From Norana najaformis (taxonomy: Eukaryota > Annelida > Clitellata > Crassiclitellata > Hormogastridae): a DNA stretch of 64,000 nucleotides. The DNA is taken from positions 9,989,306 through 10,053,305 of the forward strand of contig OZ029921.1 of NCBI GenBank assembly GCA_964023275.1, in the 5' to 3' direction. The notes under the pieces are model-generated. The model was not told the origin of the DNA. It ran no database searches and saw nothing but the letters and a program-made list of their open reading frames with translations. How positions within the stretch are numbered: the first letter of the stretch is position 1; the number at the start of each line of letters is the position of its first letter. Shown in pieces: positions 11,401-22,390 of the stretch. Made by a program: the position numbers and the translations under genes.

Positions 11401-14400
11401 TTGTGAGCAATGCAAGAGGTCTTTAAAACATTTTTGGTTCACAGGACTTCAGGTTGTGTTCCTCATTCTGTGCTTTATAAAATGCTGTGAAGCTGCATGG
11501 GGACCACCTGGAATTTGTGTGACTTGTAGATAGGGTTTGGTGAGTGTTGAGACCTCGTGCATGAGTTAGCATTAGATGGTGACATTAGATTAATTTGTCT
11601 GTGTTTATTTAACAGAAATGCATGTTTGCATGTATATGTGTATATATATATTTTTAAATATATAATTAGTCAGTAAATTCTGTAGAGCTGGTGTATAATG
11701 CACATATTGTGTCATGTACATGATTCTTTTGTGTGTTCTGTGGTGCAGCAAACATTTTGCATATGTAACTCGAAACAAAAGCCAGAAACATGTCTGCAGA
11801 GTCTTTCTATGTGACGTTGCTGCCAAACACATTGCCAGTACTATTCGAAATATCTGTCACCGATTAGCCACCCAACATTTGGAGAAATCAAAAAGGAAAT
11901 CAGTTGAAAGCACTCTGCTGGCTACTGCCCCAGAAATATCAAAAAATGGCACAAATACCAATGCTAAAAATGAGGCTACAGGTGAGTACTTTGACTAAGC
12001 AAAATGTAAAAATGGCAAAACATCCAGTTTCAACTTTGTGTGTTATATATCGTAATCCTAGTTACTCAATTAAATTATAAAGCAGCTTTGTTATAACTTG
12101 TAAACTGAAGATAAAGGAAATGCCAACTCAAGCTGTACAAATGAATATGAATTTTCAGAGCTACTGAATGTGATGGGCCCCTCTGTAAGGGTTTTATAAA
12201 AACTGATTACAATTGGTTAATTCTGGTGAATTTGACTTTAAATTGTAATTATTTCTCTTATTCTTGAAAGAGGCATCAAGATGTGCATTTCCAATGGGCT
12301 AGTGTGTATTATGGTGACTGAGGAGTATGGTGTATTTAGTTATATTAACTTTAGCTTTATTATCTTCTTATAGTAGTAGTAGGGGTAGTAGCAGCAGCAG
12401 CAGCAGCAGTAGCAGTAGTAGTAATAATAACATAAATGTTTGAGTGCATGGCTGGAACTTGGAGGTGTACATAGGCAAGTGCTTTTACATTTTTGGATAG
12501 CTAAAGTGCCTACTTACAGCCTCATTAAGTTTGTGCAAAGTATGGCATACAATGATGAGAATTCTGTCTTTTGCTATATGGCAAACCCACCTGCATCTTT
12601 GCTCAGATTTGAGTTTGCTTGGCCCTTCTTGTAAGCAGCTGCTTTGCATCAGCTTAGCATAATCTGGAGTTGGTAGGGAAAACGTCACATAAGGGCAGCT
12701 GTCTGACTGGATGCTACTTCTTAGCCAAGGACCACCATGCCAGTATGTCAAAGATGGATGTGGTTCTGCTGTTGTTTAAATTAGGCTAAGGTGGGCATCT
12801 CTTCTTGGATGCCTCTCTATCGTTCTTCTGATTTATGAATAGAATTATGGAGGTCAGCTAAGGCTAAATTAAGGTAAATTATTTGAAAGGAGCTCAGGCG
12901 TAACTGAGTTTTAGAAATTTAAACCTGTGAAACCCAGTTGTTTTGTGCTAGAATATATGAGAGGACAACTGCACAAGTTTGTTCATTCAGAATCTAGGAG
13001 AATCTATATCTCTGATGTGATCATGCAATTGGTGCCATCAATAAATAATACCTTGGCAGTAGTTAGTGGTGCTGTGTAAATATAGGAAAAACAAAATGTA
13101 GATAAATGCATCTTGTTTACAAATATTTTGTTGGTTGAGTTTGTTGAAAAAAACTTTGTAAGCCAACATACAAATGTTCTTGTTACATTTAAGGATGTTC
13201 TATTTTAAGGTTTGCTATTGATGGGATCAACCAAAAAAAATTGTTCTGTCACAGAGTGTAACTATATTGGAGTAATCAAAGTTAACAACTCTCCAGGTAA
13301 CACAGTCCTTGTGTGGTGGCGTTTTAATTGGTCTGATATCAACACTAATTTCTTTATTCTGTCACCATAAAAACATCTTTGTTCTCTTATTTCTTCTGAT
13401 ATCAGTGTCCATTTCTATTTTCTGCAACCACATGTTGATTTTATTTATCATGGTAAACAAATAAGTTTCTTTGTCTAGGCACATACCTGTATATTGATTT
13501 TTTTGTACATCATATTGATTTATTTGTTCTTGTATCTTACTGACAGGCCATTTCAAAAAGTACCAGGCTGTCATTCAACTAGGGCTGCCCAGTAACAGGC
13601 AAATTAGGAGAGAGAATTAAACAAGAATTACATCAAATTTTATTGTTTATAAATCATGACCAAAAAAAAGCCACTACTAATTAAAGAGGTAATTATGCAT
13701 GAAACAAAAAGAAGAGAACGAAATTGACATGTACAGCATGAGAGAAATCGGTCACTTAGTGACACGTAAAAAGTTTTGCAAATTTTTTTAAACGACTGTG
13801 TAAGATATGAATTTGCAGCGCTACAGCTCTCATTAGTGCAGGTCATATACAAGCAACATTTGAAAAACCATAGATATTTGTGTGAATTTGGTCTTTAGGC
13901 GCTTGTAGAAAAGATAGGGAAAGAGACAGAGAGATAAGAATTGGATTCTATCTTTAGGATTTACCGTTTGAAAAAATATAGTCAGTATCCATTAATCAAT
14001 ATTCTAGGGCTACTGTTCTTGTTGCTTGCCATTTATATTTATAATATTTATATAAGATTTCCTCAATATGTGTTGTATATGTTTATTAGCATATATGTGC
14101 TTCAGTTAATTGAATCAGCTGATGCCTTGTAAATTCGTTCTGGCAACATAATTAAGTCAAATCACAGATATGTGTTAACTGTTGTTTTTCAGGTAAAGAC
14201 ACGCTCAACAGCGCAACACAGTCTGTATTTATAAATATTCCAAAGGAAAAGTGGGCCATAGTTGATTTACAACTTTCACCGACCTCCATAACAATTAAAG
14301 AACTTGCAGTAAATTTATTTCATTTCCAGTATCTTGATTTTATTATTTTACAATCCCTTTTGCCCTTGCAGTGGCTTGTGACTGACTTATTGGAAATAAT

Positions 14401-17400
14401 AATGCGTTTTTCTCTGGTATGATATTTCATGAACTTGAGTTAATTGTGTGGCCTTGTAGTTCTTAAAGCACTTTGAAATCTTTCACTGCTGTTGTCTGGT
14501 TTTGATTTTTGACGCTTGTATTGTTGTTAGCAGTGTTATAAGTGAGGAGCAGCAGAAGGGGACAAATTAAATAATATTAATAATAAGAAAAATGATGATA
14601 TTAATTATAATGATGGTGATAATGATGGTGGTGGTGGTGAAGATGATGATAATACTACTACTAATAGTAGTAGTTGTAGTAGTAGTAGTAAGAGGAGGAG
14701 AAGGAGGAGGAATTCAGCAGAATGAAAAATAGCAAATATAATGAATATTTGTCAGGATACTGCTTTGTTCACTTGGCCTAGGAAACTCTTAGCCCCATAA
14801 ATCAAGAAGGCTTTGCCCTCATTAACACTTTTGGTCATCCTGTAGCTCAAGTTAGAGAGTGACATGGTTATGGGGAACACGGTAATGTTACTGCAGATTT
14901 TACTGAGGTAATGGTGTCAGAAGCGACAGTAATACTGTGGGGATGGAAATACGAGCACGGTAATTCCCACGGTAACGGTTGTGGCATTACCAAAAATCCC
15001 CACTGCATCAGATAATTACTTTTTGCTCTAAATTGTTCCGCCTATTCAGTGTCACTAATAAAGCACTATATTGAAATTCTTGAATATTCATGAATTCTTG
15101 AATATTCAATATGGGTTAAAAAGTACCTAAGAATGCTCTTTATTGCATTGATATTTGACCTAAGAAATAAGACCAGTTAGACCACTCTTTATGCAATGAT
15201 AGTTGACCTAAGAAGTAAGACCACTCTTTATTGCAGTGATATTTGACTATAACCAAATGTAACGACCAAATAAATGAACAGTTTTGAAGTATCATTTGAT
15301 ATATGACCTACTAAGATTACAATATATATACATACTACTGGAGCCACACTGACAACAAGAGTCAAGTGGTATTTTTCACATTTTCAGTTTTTTCTCTTGT
15401 CAAATATTGAATTCATTATTTTAAATGGTATATCATAATGTAAATATTCCAAATACTGTAGTTCCAGAGATAATGTCAGTTTCTAAAAAATTGGGTTTCC
15501 GACAAGACTGATTTTGTCAGAGCGGGTCACATGTGTGAGCATTTAATTGTTTGTTGCTTCACTGTAACGGGAATGGGGACGGGGATGGGGACAAACCTGA
15601 TGGGGATGGGGTGGGATGGGAACAGACCCATGTGTATAGGGTAGGAATGGAGAAAATTTTTGTCCCCGTGTCACTCTCTAGCTCAAGTCTTGGGAGACAT
15701 AAGAGAGACTTCACTTATATTTATCATCGCTATTATTAATCAGACAATTTTATCATGCTAATGTGTTTATCTAAAAACTTCAGGTAGGTGGAAAAGACAG
15801 TGGTAGTGAATTCCATAAATATGGACCAGTTTGCAAAATGGTCCAGGCTAGAAATCATGAGGTTAGACCACTGAATTTGACCCTTGGTCTAGATGCCAAG
15901 ACCTAGCTTCTCAGTTATACATATGGCAAGGAAGTACAGGCTTTATTTATTTATCATTGTATTTTTCAAAAAACGCAAGGAAAAGTTACAGGTCCTCTGA
16001 ATTTTCTTTCACTTGCAGAATTCAGAAGGAAAATCTACTACTCTGCTGAAGGAAAATGTAATCTACATGGGATCATCTACTAAGAACAAAAAGTTTGTGT
16101 CATCACCATTGTCTGCACTCAAAAAGTTCATCACCACTATCATAGGTGTCGGTGCAGTTTTGTGAAGGAGTGGTAAAGTTAGGGGTTCAGTGGGACTGAA
16201 ATCCTGTAGTGGGTTTAAGGGCAACTCTAATTCAGGGTCCGAGAGACAGAGCTGAATGGTACTGTAAGCAACAATATTGAATTCATATAGCAAATTCAAC
16301 ATCTTTTAAACTTACAGGTGTAGTTGTTCACAGTGTTAGGTTTTCTAGTTAGTGTTGTGTGCAGCACCAGTCCTAAAAAGAACAGCAGAGTAGAAAAGGT
16401 GGGCAGAAACTAATGGCCAGAGGCAGCAGAAGGGATATGTCCTATTTCCCGCTTTGAGGTCTGAAAGAACACTGCTATCTTCTTCACTGGGGTTTGCGGC
16501 CACTATTGAATTTAATAAATATGAAAGTCACTCAAGCAATTTCAATATTTTTTTGAGTCTGTTTTAAATGCCAGCAACCTTGTTGCCTCTTAGTAGCTGA
16601 CCTGACCAATTGCAAGCGAATAATTTGGATTCATTTTAGCAGCTTTATGTGTAGTTAGATTTGTTAAAAATTGTAAGCTTCAATGAATTGTATAGTGTAG
16701 CACAGAAGTTTCACTTATTTTAAATTCATTAATTAGACTTAAACTGAACTTGATATTGTATTTCAAGTTATACAGATGAAAGGAAAATTAACAAAGAAAT
16801 ACTGCAGAACTGAACTATAATTTTTAAGTAATATAAAAAGAGTTTTCATGTTTTCAAGAGGATTTTGTTCTTGAATTATAACATTCTTTTCATGTGTCTG
16901 AGTTTAAATCTCTATGCAAAATGCTATGATCAAGTGAAGCATGTAAACTTATACTGATGGTTTTCTTTAACAATGAATGATTCGCTATGTATCTTGCCAC
17001 AGTTGTATTATTTTCACTTGCCTTTGCTTCTGAATGTCTAACAAAATTGCTGTACATGTTTTTGCCATAGGCTGTCTGCAATTTTTACAAGAAGTGGCGA
17101 TCGTGGGACACTTGCTCATGTTTTTCATTGTGAACCTGATGCAGAAAACTTTATAAAACAAATACAAACTGTGTGTGAGGTACTGTTATATATATGTATG
17201 CAAGTAAGTAAGTAAGTAAGTATATTCTTTATTAACCAATAGCTAATCGCACATCGGTTTACAAGTATTTAAGAACACAAGAAAACGTAATATTCATACA
17301 ACATCCTAACAATAAAACATTTACGCGTTAAATTGTCAGCAGGAGGAATAATACGATCATGGGTGTGGGGCTGTAGGGAATAACTGAGGGTTTTAATTGG

Positions 17401-19071
17401 TGGGAGTAGCTGATGTAAGACATGATTTGGGTTGTTCAAGATTGCTTTAAAGAGACGAGCATCAGCTGTGCCACAGAGTTCATCGAACGTTGGGGAGTTC
17501 CCAGGAAGATAGCGGAGACGCACAAGTCTCCGCATCAAAGCCCGAAGCCGAGCTCTAGCCCGTGCCCTAGCATAGCCCCACCACACGGGAGAGGCGTACA
17601 GCATCCTGGCCAGTGTTGTGGTTTGGACAAAATATATATAAATTAGTGTGCTTAAAAGTCACAATATATAATTTATATAGTTTTAAATTATATTTACAAT
17701 TTATGCATATATGTATGTGTGTGTGTCTGAATATTTAAGAACCTCAGGAACCTCTCAAAGGCACTGAGTTTGAAAATTTGTCAGTTTTATTTAAGAATAG
17801 GAATATCTTTAGCTTATAAATAAATTGTGTTGTCTACTGCATTCTAAAAGAATAATAGGCAACAGATTTTCTAACTTTGAACCTGTAGCTATTTAACGAA
17901 TGGTTGGTTATTTAACTCAGTAAATTAGCTGATTTTTCTAACTCTTTTCTGTGTATGAGATAGATGATTTGACTAGGGCATCATGTTGGTGAATGGTTGT
18001 ATTTTTTAACTGCTGCTGTGTAAATGTCCACTGAATTATGCTACTAACGCTTCTGCTGCAGTTTAACTATTTGGGATCCAATTAGTATTTAGCTTTAGAC
18101 TATCTGTGATTGATCCTTGATTTACAGATCAGGCCTAGCAATAAAAATGGACAATCAGCAAATCAAACTCAGGCACAACAAAAGGTAAACCTTTACTTTT
18201 ACATTCAGATATGGAGCTGATGACCTGTTTTACCCTAAAATAACTTATGGATATTTGAGAAGTTTTTCTTCAGTTGTTTTACTGTGTCTTCAATGTATTT
18301 AATCATATGATATAGCTAGCTTAGACAGGTATCATCACAGATATCCTCATTTGAGGAATTAAAACTCCCATTTCCCATGTGGATCATAGGGGAGGCACAC
18401 ATTTCCTGCTGTTCAACTCCTGAGTCGGCAATAGATGAATCCCAAGGTCTTGAGTTGGCTAGTGCACCAGAACACAGAGCCAGTGCATTGCAGGACTTGT
18501 TGTTTACTCCCCAGCTTATGCCAGTACCAAAATATGCTGCTTGCTGACAGTCAAGCATGCACGAACAACTTGTCCAGAGTTGCTACACAGAGTTAACTCA
18601 GCCAGCTTGAACCCACAATCTTTTTATTACAGACCAAGCACACCAACATTTTGACTGCCATACCACAGTTATTGAGGAAGACATGATGGATATGAAAACA
18701 AAAAACCCAAAGGCCAGTTATGACATATTCTTTCAGTTGTTTCATGGATTATTTGTAATTTCTGCGATGAAGCTTCCTTATATTTTGTTTTGTACCATGA
18801 TCACATTGAAATAGGACTGAACCAGAACTGGCTTGCCAACCAGAAATATGACAAGTTGCCAAATGCATGAGTCATTCTTTTTTTGAAAGATCCTTAGAAG
18901 ACACTAGACAAATGTTCATACACATACTTCCTAGTGTCAAGTTAGTCTCTTCTGATTGTTTACTTGTCTGAGACTAAAATATGAACTTTGTTTCAGGGTC
19001 TAAGAACAATGCTGTTTGGAAACTTGAAGGGTAGAAAACAAGGAAAGAAAACTGATTCTCAGTATCAGTGA
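7721..19071 (+). CDS. APBB/FE65-like adaptor gene, two PTB (PID) domains, 3' eleven exons
   Basis: This is probably a cytoplasmic adaptor that binds receptor tails. FE65 (APBB) proteins bind the APP NPxY tail through PID2 and other partners through PID1. Eleven exons join with consistent phases to give 607 codons and a stop. Counting from the first exon, residues 1-249 are acidic with repeated Tyr motifs. PID1 spans about 276-420 (YAAQYLGSVPL, FWAVGQEANSKHFAYVTR, HVCRVFLCDVAAKHIA). PID2 spans about 451-562 (YQAVIQLGLP, EKWAIVDLQLSPTSITI, AHVFHCEPDAENF). A basic C-terminus contains GLRTMLFGNLKGRKQGKK, resembling the FE65 end. The first exon has a good acceptor, an in-frame stop just upstream and no upstream Met, so earlier exons are missing or unrecognised. 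I could not find the WW domain of FE65 proteins. The DAB and numb families have only one PTB domain and fit less well. Confidence 0.85.
9936..9982 (+). CDS. APBB-like exon B (linker)
   Basis: This 47-nt exon lies between a TTTTTCCATCTAG acceptor and a CAGAG|GTATTA donor. It encodes VTVTAEPLVTGNNNQ. It enters in phase 0 and leaves in phase 2, which is exactly what exons A and C require. It lies just before PID1. Confidence 0.7.
10261..10447 (+). CDS. APBB-like exon C (PID1, first third)
   Basis: The acceptor is CTTTCCTCAG and the donor is AAAG|GTCAGT. It encodes the first strand and helix of PID1, including NQYAAQYLGSVPLTQEDL and CSVSVAQCITRVSQHS. This aligns by eye with FE65 PID1 (LGWVEMTEEEL, SSVAVNNCIRQLS). 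It ends in phase 0. Confidence 0.85.
10645..10701. repeat. Short tandem duplication in intron
   Basis: A 27-29-base phrase containing ACATTGTCAGAGGGTGATAT occurs twice head-to-tail with no spacer. It is a recent local duplication inside the intron between exons C and D. Confidence 0.85.
11004..11137 (+). CDS. APBB-like exon D (PID1, middle)
   Basis: The acceptor is TTATTCTTCAG and the donor is AATAG|GTACTA. It encodes DSRMFLEIRESKQVLNLL followed by HFLYSIRFWAVGQEAN, matching the central PTB strands ending in the RVWGVGRDS segment of FE65. It runs from phase 0 to phase 2. Confidence 0.87.
11749..11981 (+). CDS. APBB-like exon E (PID1 C-terminal helix and linker)
   Basis: The acceptor is TGTGGTGCAG and the donor is ACAG|GTGAGT. 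It encodes KHFAYVTRNKSQ, VCRVFLCDVAAKHIA and TIRNICHRLATQHLEKSKRK, the last strand and C-terminal helix of a PTB domain. A Ser/Thr/Asn-rich linker follows. The phrase parallels FE65 DFAYVARDKL and CHVFRCEAPAKNIATSL very closely. Confidence 0.9.
12373..12425. repeat. AGC/TAG trinucleotide microsatellite
   Basis: TAG and CAG triplets are repeated in the intron between exons E and F. I see nothing else in this part of the intron. Confidence 0.8.
13547..13591 (+). CDS. APBB-like exon F (PID2 first strand, 45 nt)
   Basis: This micro-exon sits between a TATCTTACTGACAG acceptor and a CCCA|GTAACA donor. It encodes HFKKYQAVIQLGLP, matching the FE65 PID2 start QKFQVYYLGNVP. Its phases (1 in, 1 out) fit between exons E and G. 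Skipping it would keep the frame but remove the first PID2 strand. Confidence 0.7.
14193..14308 (+). CDS. APBB-like exon G (PID2)
   Basis: The acceptor is TTGTTTTTCAG and the donor is TTGCA|GTAAAT. It encodes KDTLNSATQSVF, then EKWAIVDLQLSPTSITIKEL. This aligns with FE65 VDVINGALESVL and EQWTPSHVSVAPATLTIL. It ends in phase 0. Confidence 0.85.
14575..14710. repeat. GAT/TAG/AGG trinucleotide microsatellite cluster
   Basis: Successive GAT, ACT, TAG and GAG triplet runs fill this part of the intron between exons G and H. It is immediately upstream of the hAT-type element. Confidence 0.8.
14853..15680. mobile_element. Non-autonomous hAT-type element (MITE) in an APBB-like intron
   Basis: The 828-bp element has inverted ends TAGAGAGTGACA at the left and its complement (TGTCACTCTCTA) at the right. 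An 8-bp direct repeat, GCTCAAGT, flanks it exactly (14,845-14,852 and 15,681-15,688), as expected of hAT transposition. Inside are GGGGATGGGGA-type runs near both ends and internal repeats of a GACCTAAGAARTAAGACCA phrase near 15,155-15,240. There is no transposase coding. It lies in the intron between exons G and H. Confidence 0.85.
16019..16092 (+). CDS. APBB-like exon H (PID2)
   Basis: The acceptor TTTCACTTGCAG is strong. The donor AAAAA|GTTTGT is weak and was chosen because its phase and the homology both fit exon I. It encodes NSEGKSTTLLKENVIYMGSS and a KNK end, in the place of FE65 ECRVRFLSFMGVGKD. Divergence here is higher than in the neighbouring exons, so the donor is the least certain in the gene. 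Confidence 0.6.
17071..17179 (+). CDS. APBB-like exon I (PID2 last strand and helix)
   Basis: The acceptor is TTTTTGCCATAG and the donor is GTGAG|GTACTG. It encodes LSAIFTRSGDRGTLAHVF followed by HCEPDAENFIKQIQTVCE. The CEPDA phrase matches the CEPNA segment of FE65 PID2 almost exactly, which identifies the family. Confidence 0.87.
17195..17610 (-). mobile_element. LINE 3' end with TTAC tail
   Basis: On the minus strand a 111-codon frame encodes MLYASPVWWGYARA, DELCGTADARLFKAIL and PADNLTRKCFIVRMLYEY, a typical LINE C-terminus. The 3' side ends in AATAAAGAATATACTTACTT, that is, AAGTA repeats on the + strand. It is 5'-truncated, has an open coding end and so is a fairly recent insertion in the intron between exons I and J. 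The same tail sequence occurs inside another LINE at 42,412-42,470. Confidence 0.75.
18128..18184 (+). CDS. APBB-like exon J (Gln/Asn-rich linker)
   Basis: This 57-nt phase-0 exon lies between a TTGATTTACAG acceptor and an AAAG|GTAAAC donor. It encodes IRPSNKNGQSANQTQAQQK. It has no domain and could be skipped without shifting the frame. Confidence 0.7.
18310..18675 (-). mobile_element. SINE with tRNA-like head
   Basis: Read on the minus strand from 18,675, the sequence resembles a tRNA-derived SINE. A box-A-like stretch (TATGGCAGTCAAAATGTTGG) comes first. About 40 bases on is a box-B-like GTGGGTTCAAGCTGG. A roughly 290-base body then runs down to about 18,310. It lies in the last intron of the APBB-like gene. 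The call rests on layout. No copy comparison was possible. Confidence 0.5.
18997..19071 (+). CDS. APBB-like exon K (terminal exon, basic C-terminus)
   Basis: The acceptor is ACTTTGTTTCAG. It encodes GLRTMLFGNLKGRKQGKK, then TDSQYQ and a TGA stop at 19,069. The position and character match the FE65 C-terminal GVQSLWGSLKPKR segment. I saw no clear AATAAA signal in the few hundred bases after the stop. Confidence 0.8.
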   Translation, partial: GLRTMLFGNLKGRKQGKKTDSQYQ

Positions 19072-20600
19072 AAAGTTCAAATCCAAGATCACCCACAGCT
19101 TACAGATTGCCATTTTTTCAGTTCTTAAACTGAAAAATTGCAGCCAACTGTCAACAATTCCACAAACTGCCTACTGAGTTGTTGTAGATGTAGGCAATTT
19201 ATTTTACAAAAGCTGGACTTGAGAGATTGCATAATTGAACAGCAGAAAATTTTTATTGTTGCAATAGTGCATGTTATCCCATATGAAAACGTTTGATTTA
19301 TGTTCATAACTTGTGTACTCATCCATAATACTCATTTTAGCTACTTTGTGAATTTACCTAGAATCTCAACTGTGCAAGAATTGGCTGACTCTTTTCTAAA
19401 CTTTTACTTGGTTACTGGCAAAGATAAAAAGGTAAAGGTAATACTTGTGCTTAAACACCTGAAAAGAAACTCTTGAAAACATGGTCCTAAAGTTTGAAGG
19501 GTCTTTAGGCTGAAGTGCAGTCGTGACTACTGCAAACAAACAAGATGCCTTTTTAAAACCTTCAGAATTGAGTTGGTACGCATATATCAAGCATAGATGG
19601 TGGAGGACTGAGTTAGCCCAGATGGCTTGGCACTGAGTGTGTCGTCAGCCATGCACAAATGTCAAATGTACCCATTTGTCTACAGCAACCGTATGGTCTT
19701 GATACTGCACATTTTGCGATGAATTTATTGAGTGAGATCCTTCACCACTGCTGCTCAGGTGAAATATGTGGACTGTAGTAGCCTGACATTCAAATCTCTT
19801 AATAAGAGCTGCAAGTTGTATTTTCTGATTGAAGTCAGTGTTTCTTAAATTCAGTTTTTGACAGCATCTTATTCACAGCTAAAGGTACCAACCTACATTC
19901 TACTGTAAGAACACATAAGATTACATTTTGTCCTGGACTGTCAGACTAGGAAGGAAAGTCTAACAACTCGAGAATTCAGTTTAAAGCCAGTAAAATGTAA
20001 GCACAAACATGATTACAGATGCTCAGCACTTGTAAGAAGCTGGTCAATTATTGCCAAATAACTATCTGGTTACCATGGGCAACCACATATAGTTGTCAGA
20101 CGGGGCACTTGGCCCTTTTGGAATTCGCATCTGAACACTTTTGACACACATCAGGTCTGGTTCATGTTTTGCCTCTCCTAGAAATTTCTATGAGCGACCA
20201 TGCTGGTTGCAGAGATGATATGTGTATAATAGGAGTTGTTCATACGATTTTTAGATGGATGAACTGTTCAGTGACATTGTCAATTCTTCTGTTTGCATGT
20301 TGTCCTTTACAGGTCTGTAGCCCAGTGCGTGCATGCGTGCTTGTGTGTGTGCGTGCGTGTGTATGTGATATGGAAAAAGAACTTGGAAAGAAGGATATGT
20401 CAAGTGTGACCAGCATAAAGATGGTGATCAACTGAAGAGGATTCTGAGATGGCTCAGCAGAATAGTGTACATAATGAAGAGAAGCGGCCCAAGGATGGAA
20501 CCTTCAGGGACGCCGCAATCTTGAGTGACAGGTACAGAGGAGGGGTTGCAAACAATGACTGTCAGCTTTTACAGATAAGTAAGACTGGAGACACAAAAGG
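19072..20600. other. Intergenic, no gene seen
   Basis: This is the 3' flank of the APBB-like gene. It contains low-grade repeat phrases. The GAGATCCTTCACCACTGCTG stretch near 19,735 recurs near 45,715 with AGGTCCTTCACCACTGCTGC. There is a GT/GC-rich microsatellite near 20,325-20,365. I found no conserved coding frame. Confidence 0.5.
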
Positions 20601-20935
20601 CAGTATCAGAGAAACCAAACCACGTAAATAATCATTGAAGAATTGTCATGATTGATGGTGTCAAAAGCAGCAGAAATGTCAAAAAGACAAAGAGACATGC
20701 TGATGACTAATGGTGGTTTCAGTAGAGTGATATTTAGTGAATCCAGATTGGTAGGGATAGAGAAGTGAGTTAGAATAATCAATCGTGGACAGTGGTTTCA
20801 GTTAGTTTAGATAATAAAGAAGGATTAGAATAGGAGGTAGTAAGAGATGTTTTCTTTGTCAAGATTTGCTTTTCTAGAAGGGGAGTGACAAGAGAATAAT
20901 TGAAAAGAGATTTCCAAGATAACAGAACTGTTGTA
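20600..20935 (-). mobile_element. LINE reverse transcriptase fragment
   Basis: The + strand text parallels the antisense reverse transcriptase of the LINE at 31,270-31,620. It has the same order of a TGATKGTGTC phrase, an AAGRAGACARAGA phrase and a GTGACAAGAGA phrase. It is a decayed partial copy lying just upstream of a second minus-strand LINE fragment. Confidence 0.55.
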
Positions 20936-21179
20936 CTTGCTCGAGCTTTTTTCCACTGGAGGCTCTAAGCCTAACTTAATTGACATATTTATATTTTAAC
21001 CATCACAGCCACGTGTTTGTTGGGCTCATACCTGGCAACACCATCTTAGGCTTTTGGGTAACATGCATTCTGAGAACACTGCTATTCACAAAAACTCATC
21101 TCAATTATTAAGGTCACACTAGACTTCCTACCCTTCCCAATCAGCCTCGTCCCTCTCTAAAAGTTCATGTATGTTCTAT

Positions 21180-22390
21180 GTACGTACATGGCTCTGTATA
21201 TAGCACCTTCTAAGAACCCTACAAATGCGCTAGGACATGGCTATCTAACAGTTCTGAAAAGGTGCGATTTAATGAGTTGAAAATGTTTCTTGAGCTGTTT
21301 CTTTTGGAGAAGCACGTTTTTTCAGAGGAAGATTGTTCCAGAATGCTGGTCCAGTACACGATAGAGCATGGTATGCCCGTATTGTCGTATTGGATTGCAG
21401 GACCAGCAGATCTCCAAAGGCCACTGAAAGCACCGAGTGTTGACCCGGCTGGCTAGAAACAGGAACGCAGAGCTCCCTGATGTATTCTGGGGCCATGTCA
21501 ATTAGTGAAGCTCATAAACGAGTTGAATCTGAAATGTGATCCTGTCCTCGACTGGAAGCCAGTGCCAAGAATCTCACATATAGCTCAAAACACATGAGAA
21601 TTTTGGCTGGTTGGCGATGATTCTGGCAGCACATTTCAAGACAGACTGAAGCTGTAGTATCCGGAACCTCAGCAGGCCTTTAAGTACAGCATTAAAGGAA
21701 TCCAGGCACTTCAGACTGGAGTGGTTAATGGTCATAGCAGCGTAAAATGATAAATTTAGCTGTATGACTCTGACCTCATGCATCTGGTAACAGCAGGAAC
21801 TGCAGACAGAGTTGACATGTTCCTCCATGGAAGTTCTTCATCCAGAAGCACTCCAAGGTCTCAGACGACATGTTGTGTTTTCCAACCAGAAAAGCCGCCA
21901 CCATTGTCTTTGTTTCCATTCTAGTGTGTGCCTGTTGTGTGCTGAGCCACACGAAACACCTGTCTTAGTGAAATTTAGTTTCAACCGATTTGAGGACTTT
22001 CGTTCCTGAATTTGTCACAGTTGCCTGCATTTTGGACGCACAGGCCAGTGTGCCAGTTGGGTGACATGTCAGATACAGCTGAGGGTCATCAGCGTTACGA
22101 TGAACCCACACTCCTACAGCATTAACGATCATGGTCAGGTCAAAAAAATGTACAGTAGTGGTCCAAGGACTGAGCCCTGTGGGACACCGAATGAAATGGG
22201 TGCCCATGCCAACCTGTCCCAGCCACTCCAACGGTTATTTGTAAACTCCATAAGTAGTGCTTAATCAGCGAGCTGTTATGGTCGAACAGAAGAACAAGCA
22301 GTGTAACACGTTCGATCTCGATGGCGTCACAGACATCAGAGATAATTTTTAGCAGAACTATCTCAGTTGTCTGGCCTTTCTGAAACTTGT
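21180..22390 (-). mobile_element. LINE fragment: reverse transcriptase to 3' end
   Basis: On the minus strand I read DVCDAIEIERVTLLVLL near 22,340, the RCPTGLSPWTT block near 22,175 (cognate of GVPQGSVLGP), and NADDPQLYLTCHP near 22,085 (a YADD-box cognate). Then come LQSVLKCAARIIANQPKF near 21,620, and the C-terminus with GPAFWNNLPLKKR near 21,320. The tail ends near TATATAGCACC at 21,195. It is a different LINE lineage from the one at 22.4-24.0 kb and contains frame breaks. Confidence 0.7.

Noticed and set aside
18316-18558. 80-codon frame on the minus strand as a small gene
   Set aside because: It lies wholly within the SINE body and has no independent coding evidence.
19600-19760. tRNA-like SINE near TTAGCCCAGATGGCTTGGCA
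   Set aside because: A box A-like phrase is present, but no convincing box B follows at the right distance.
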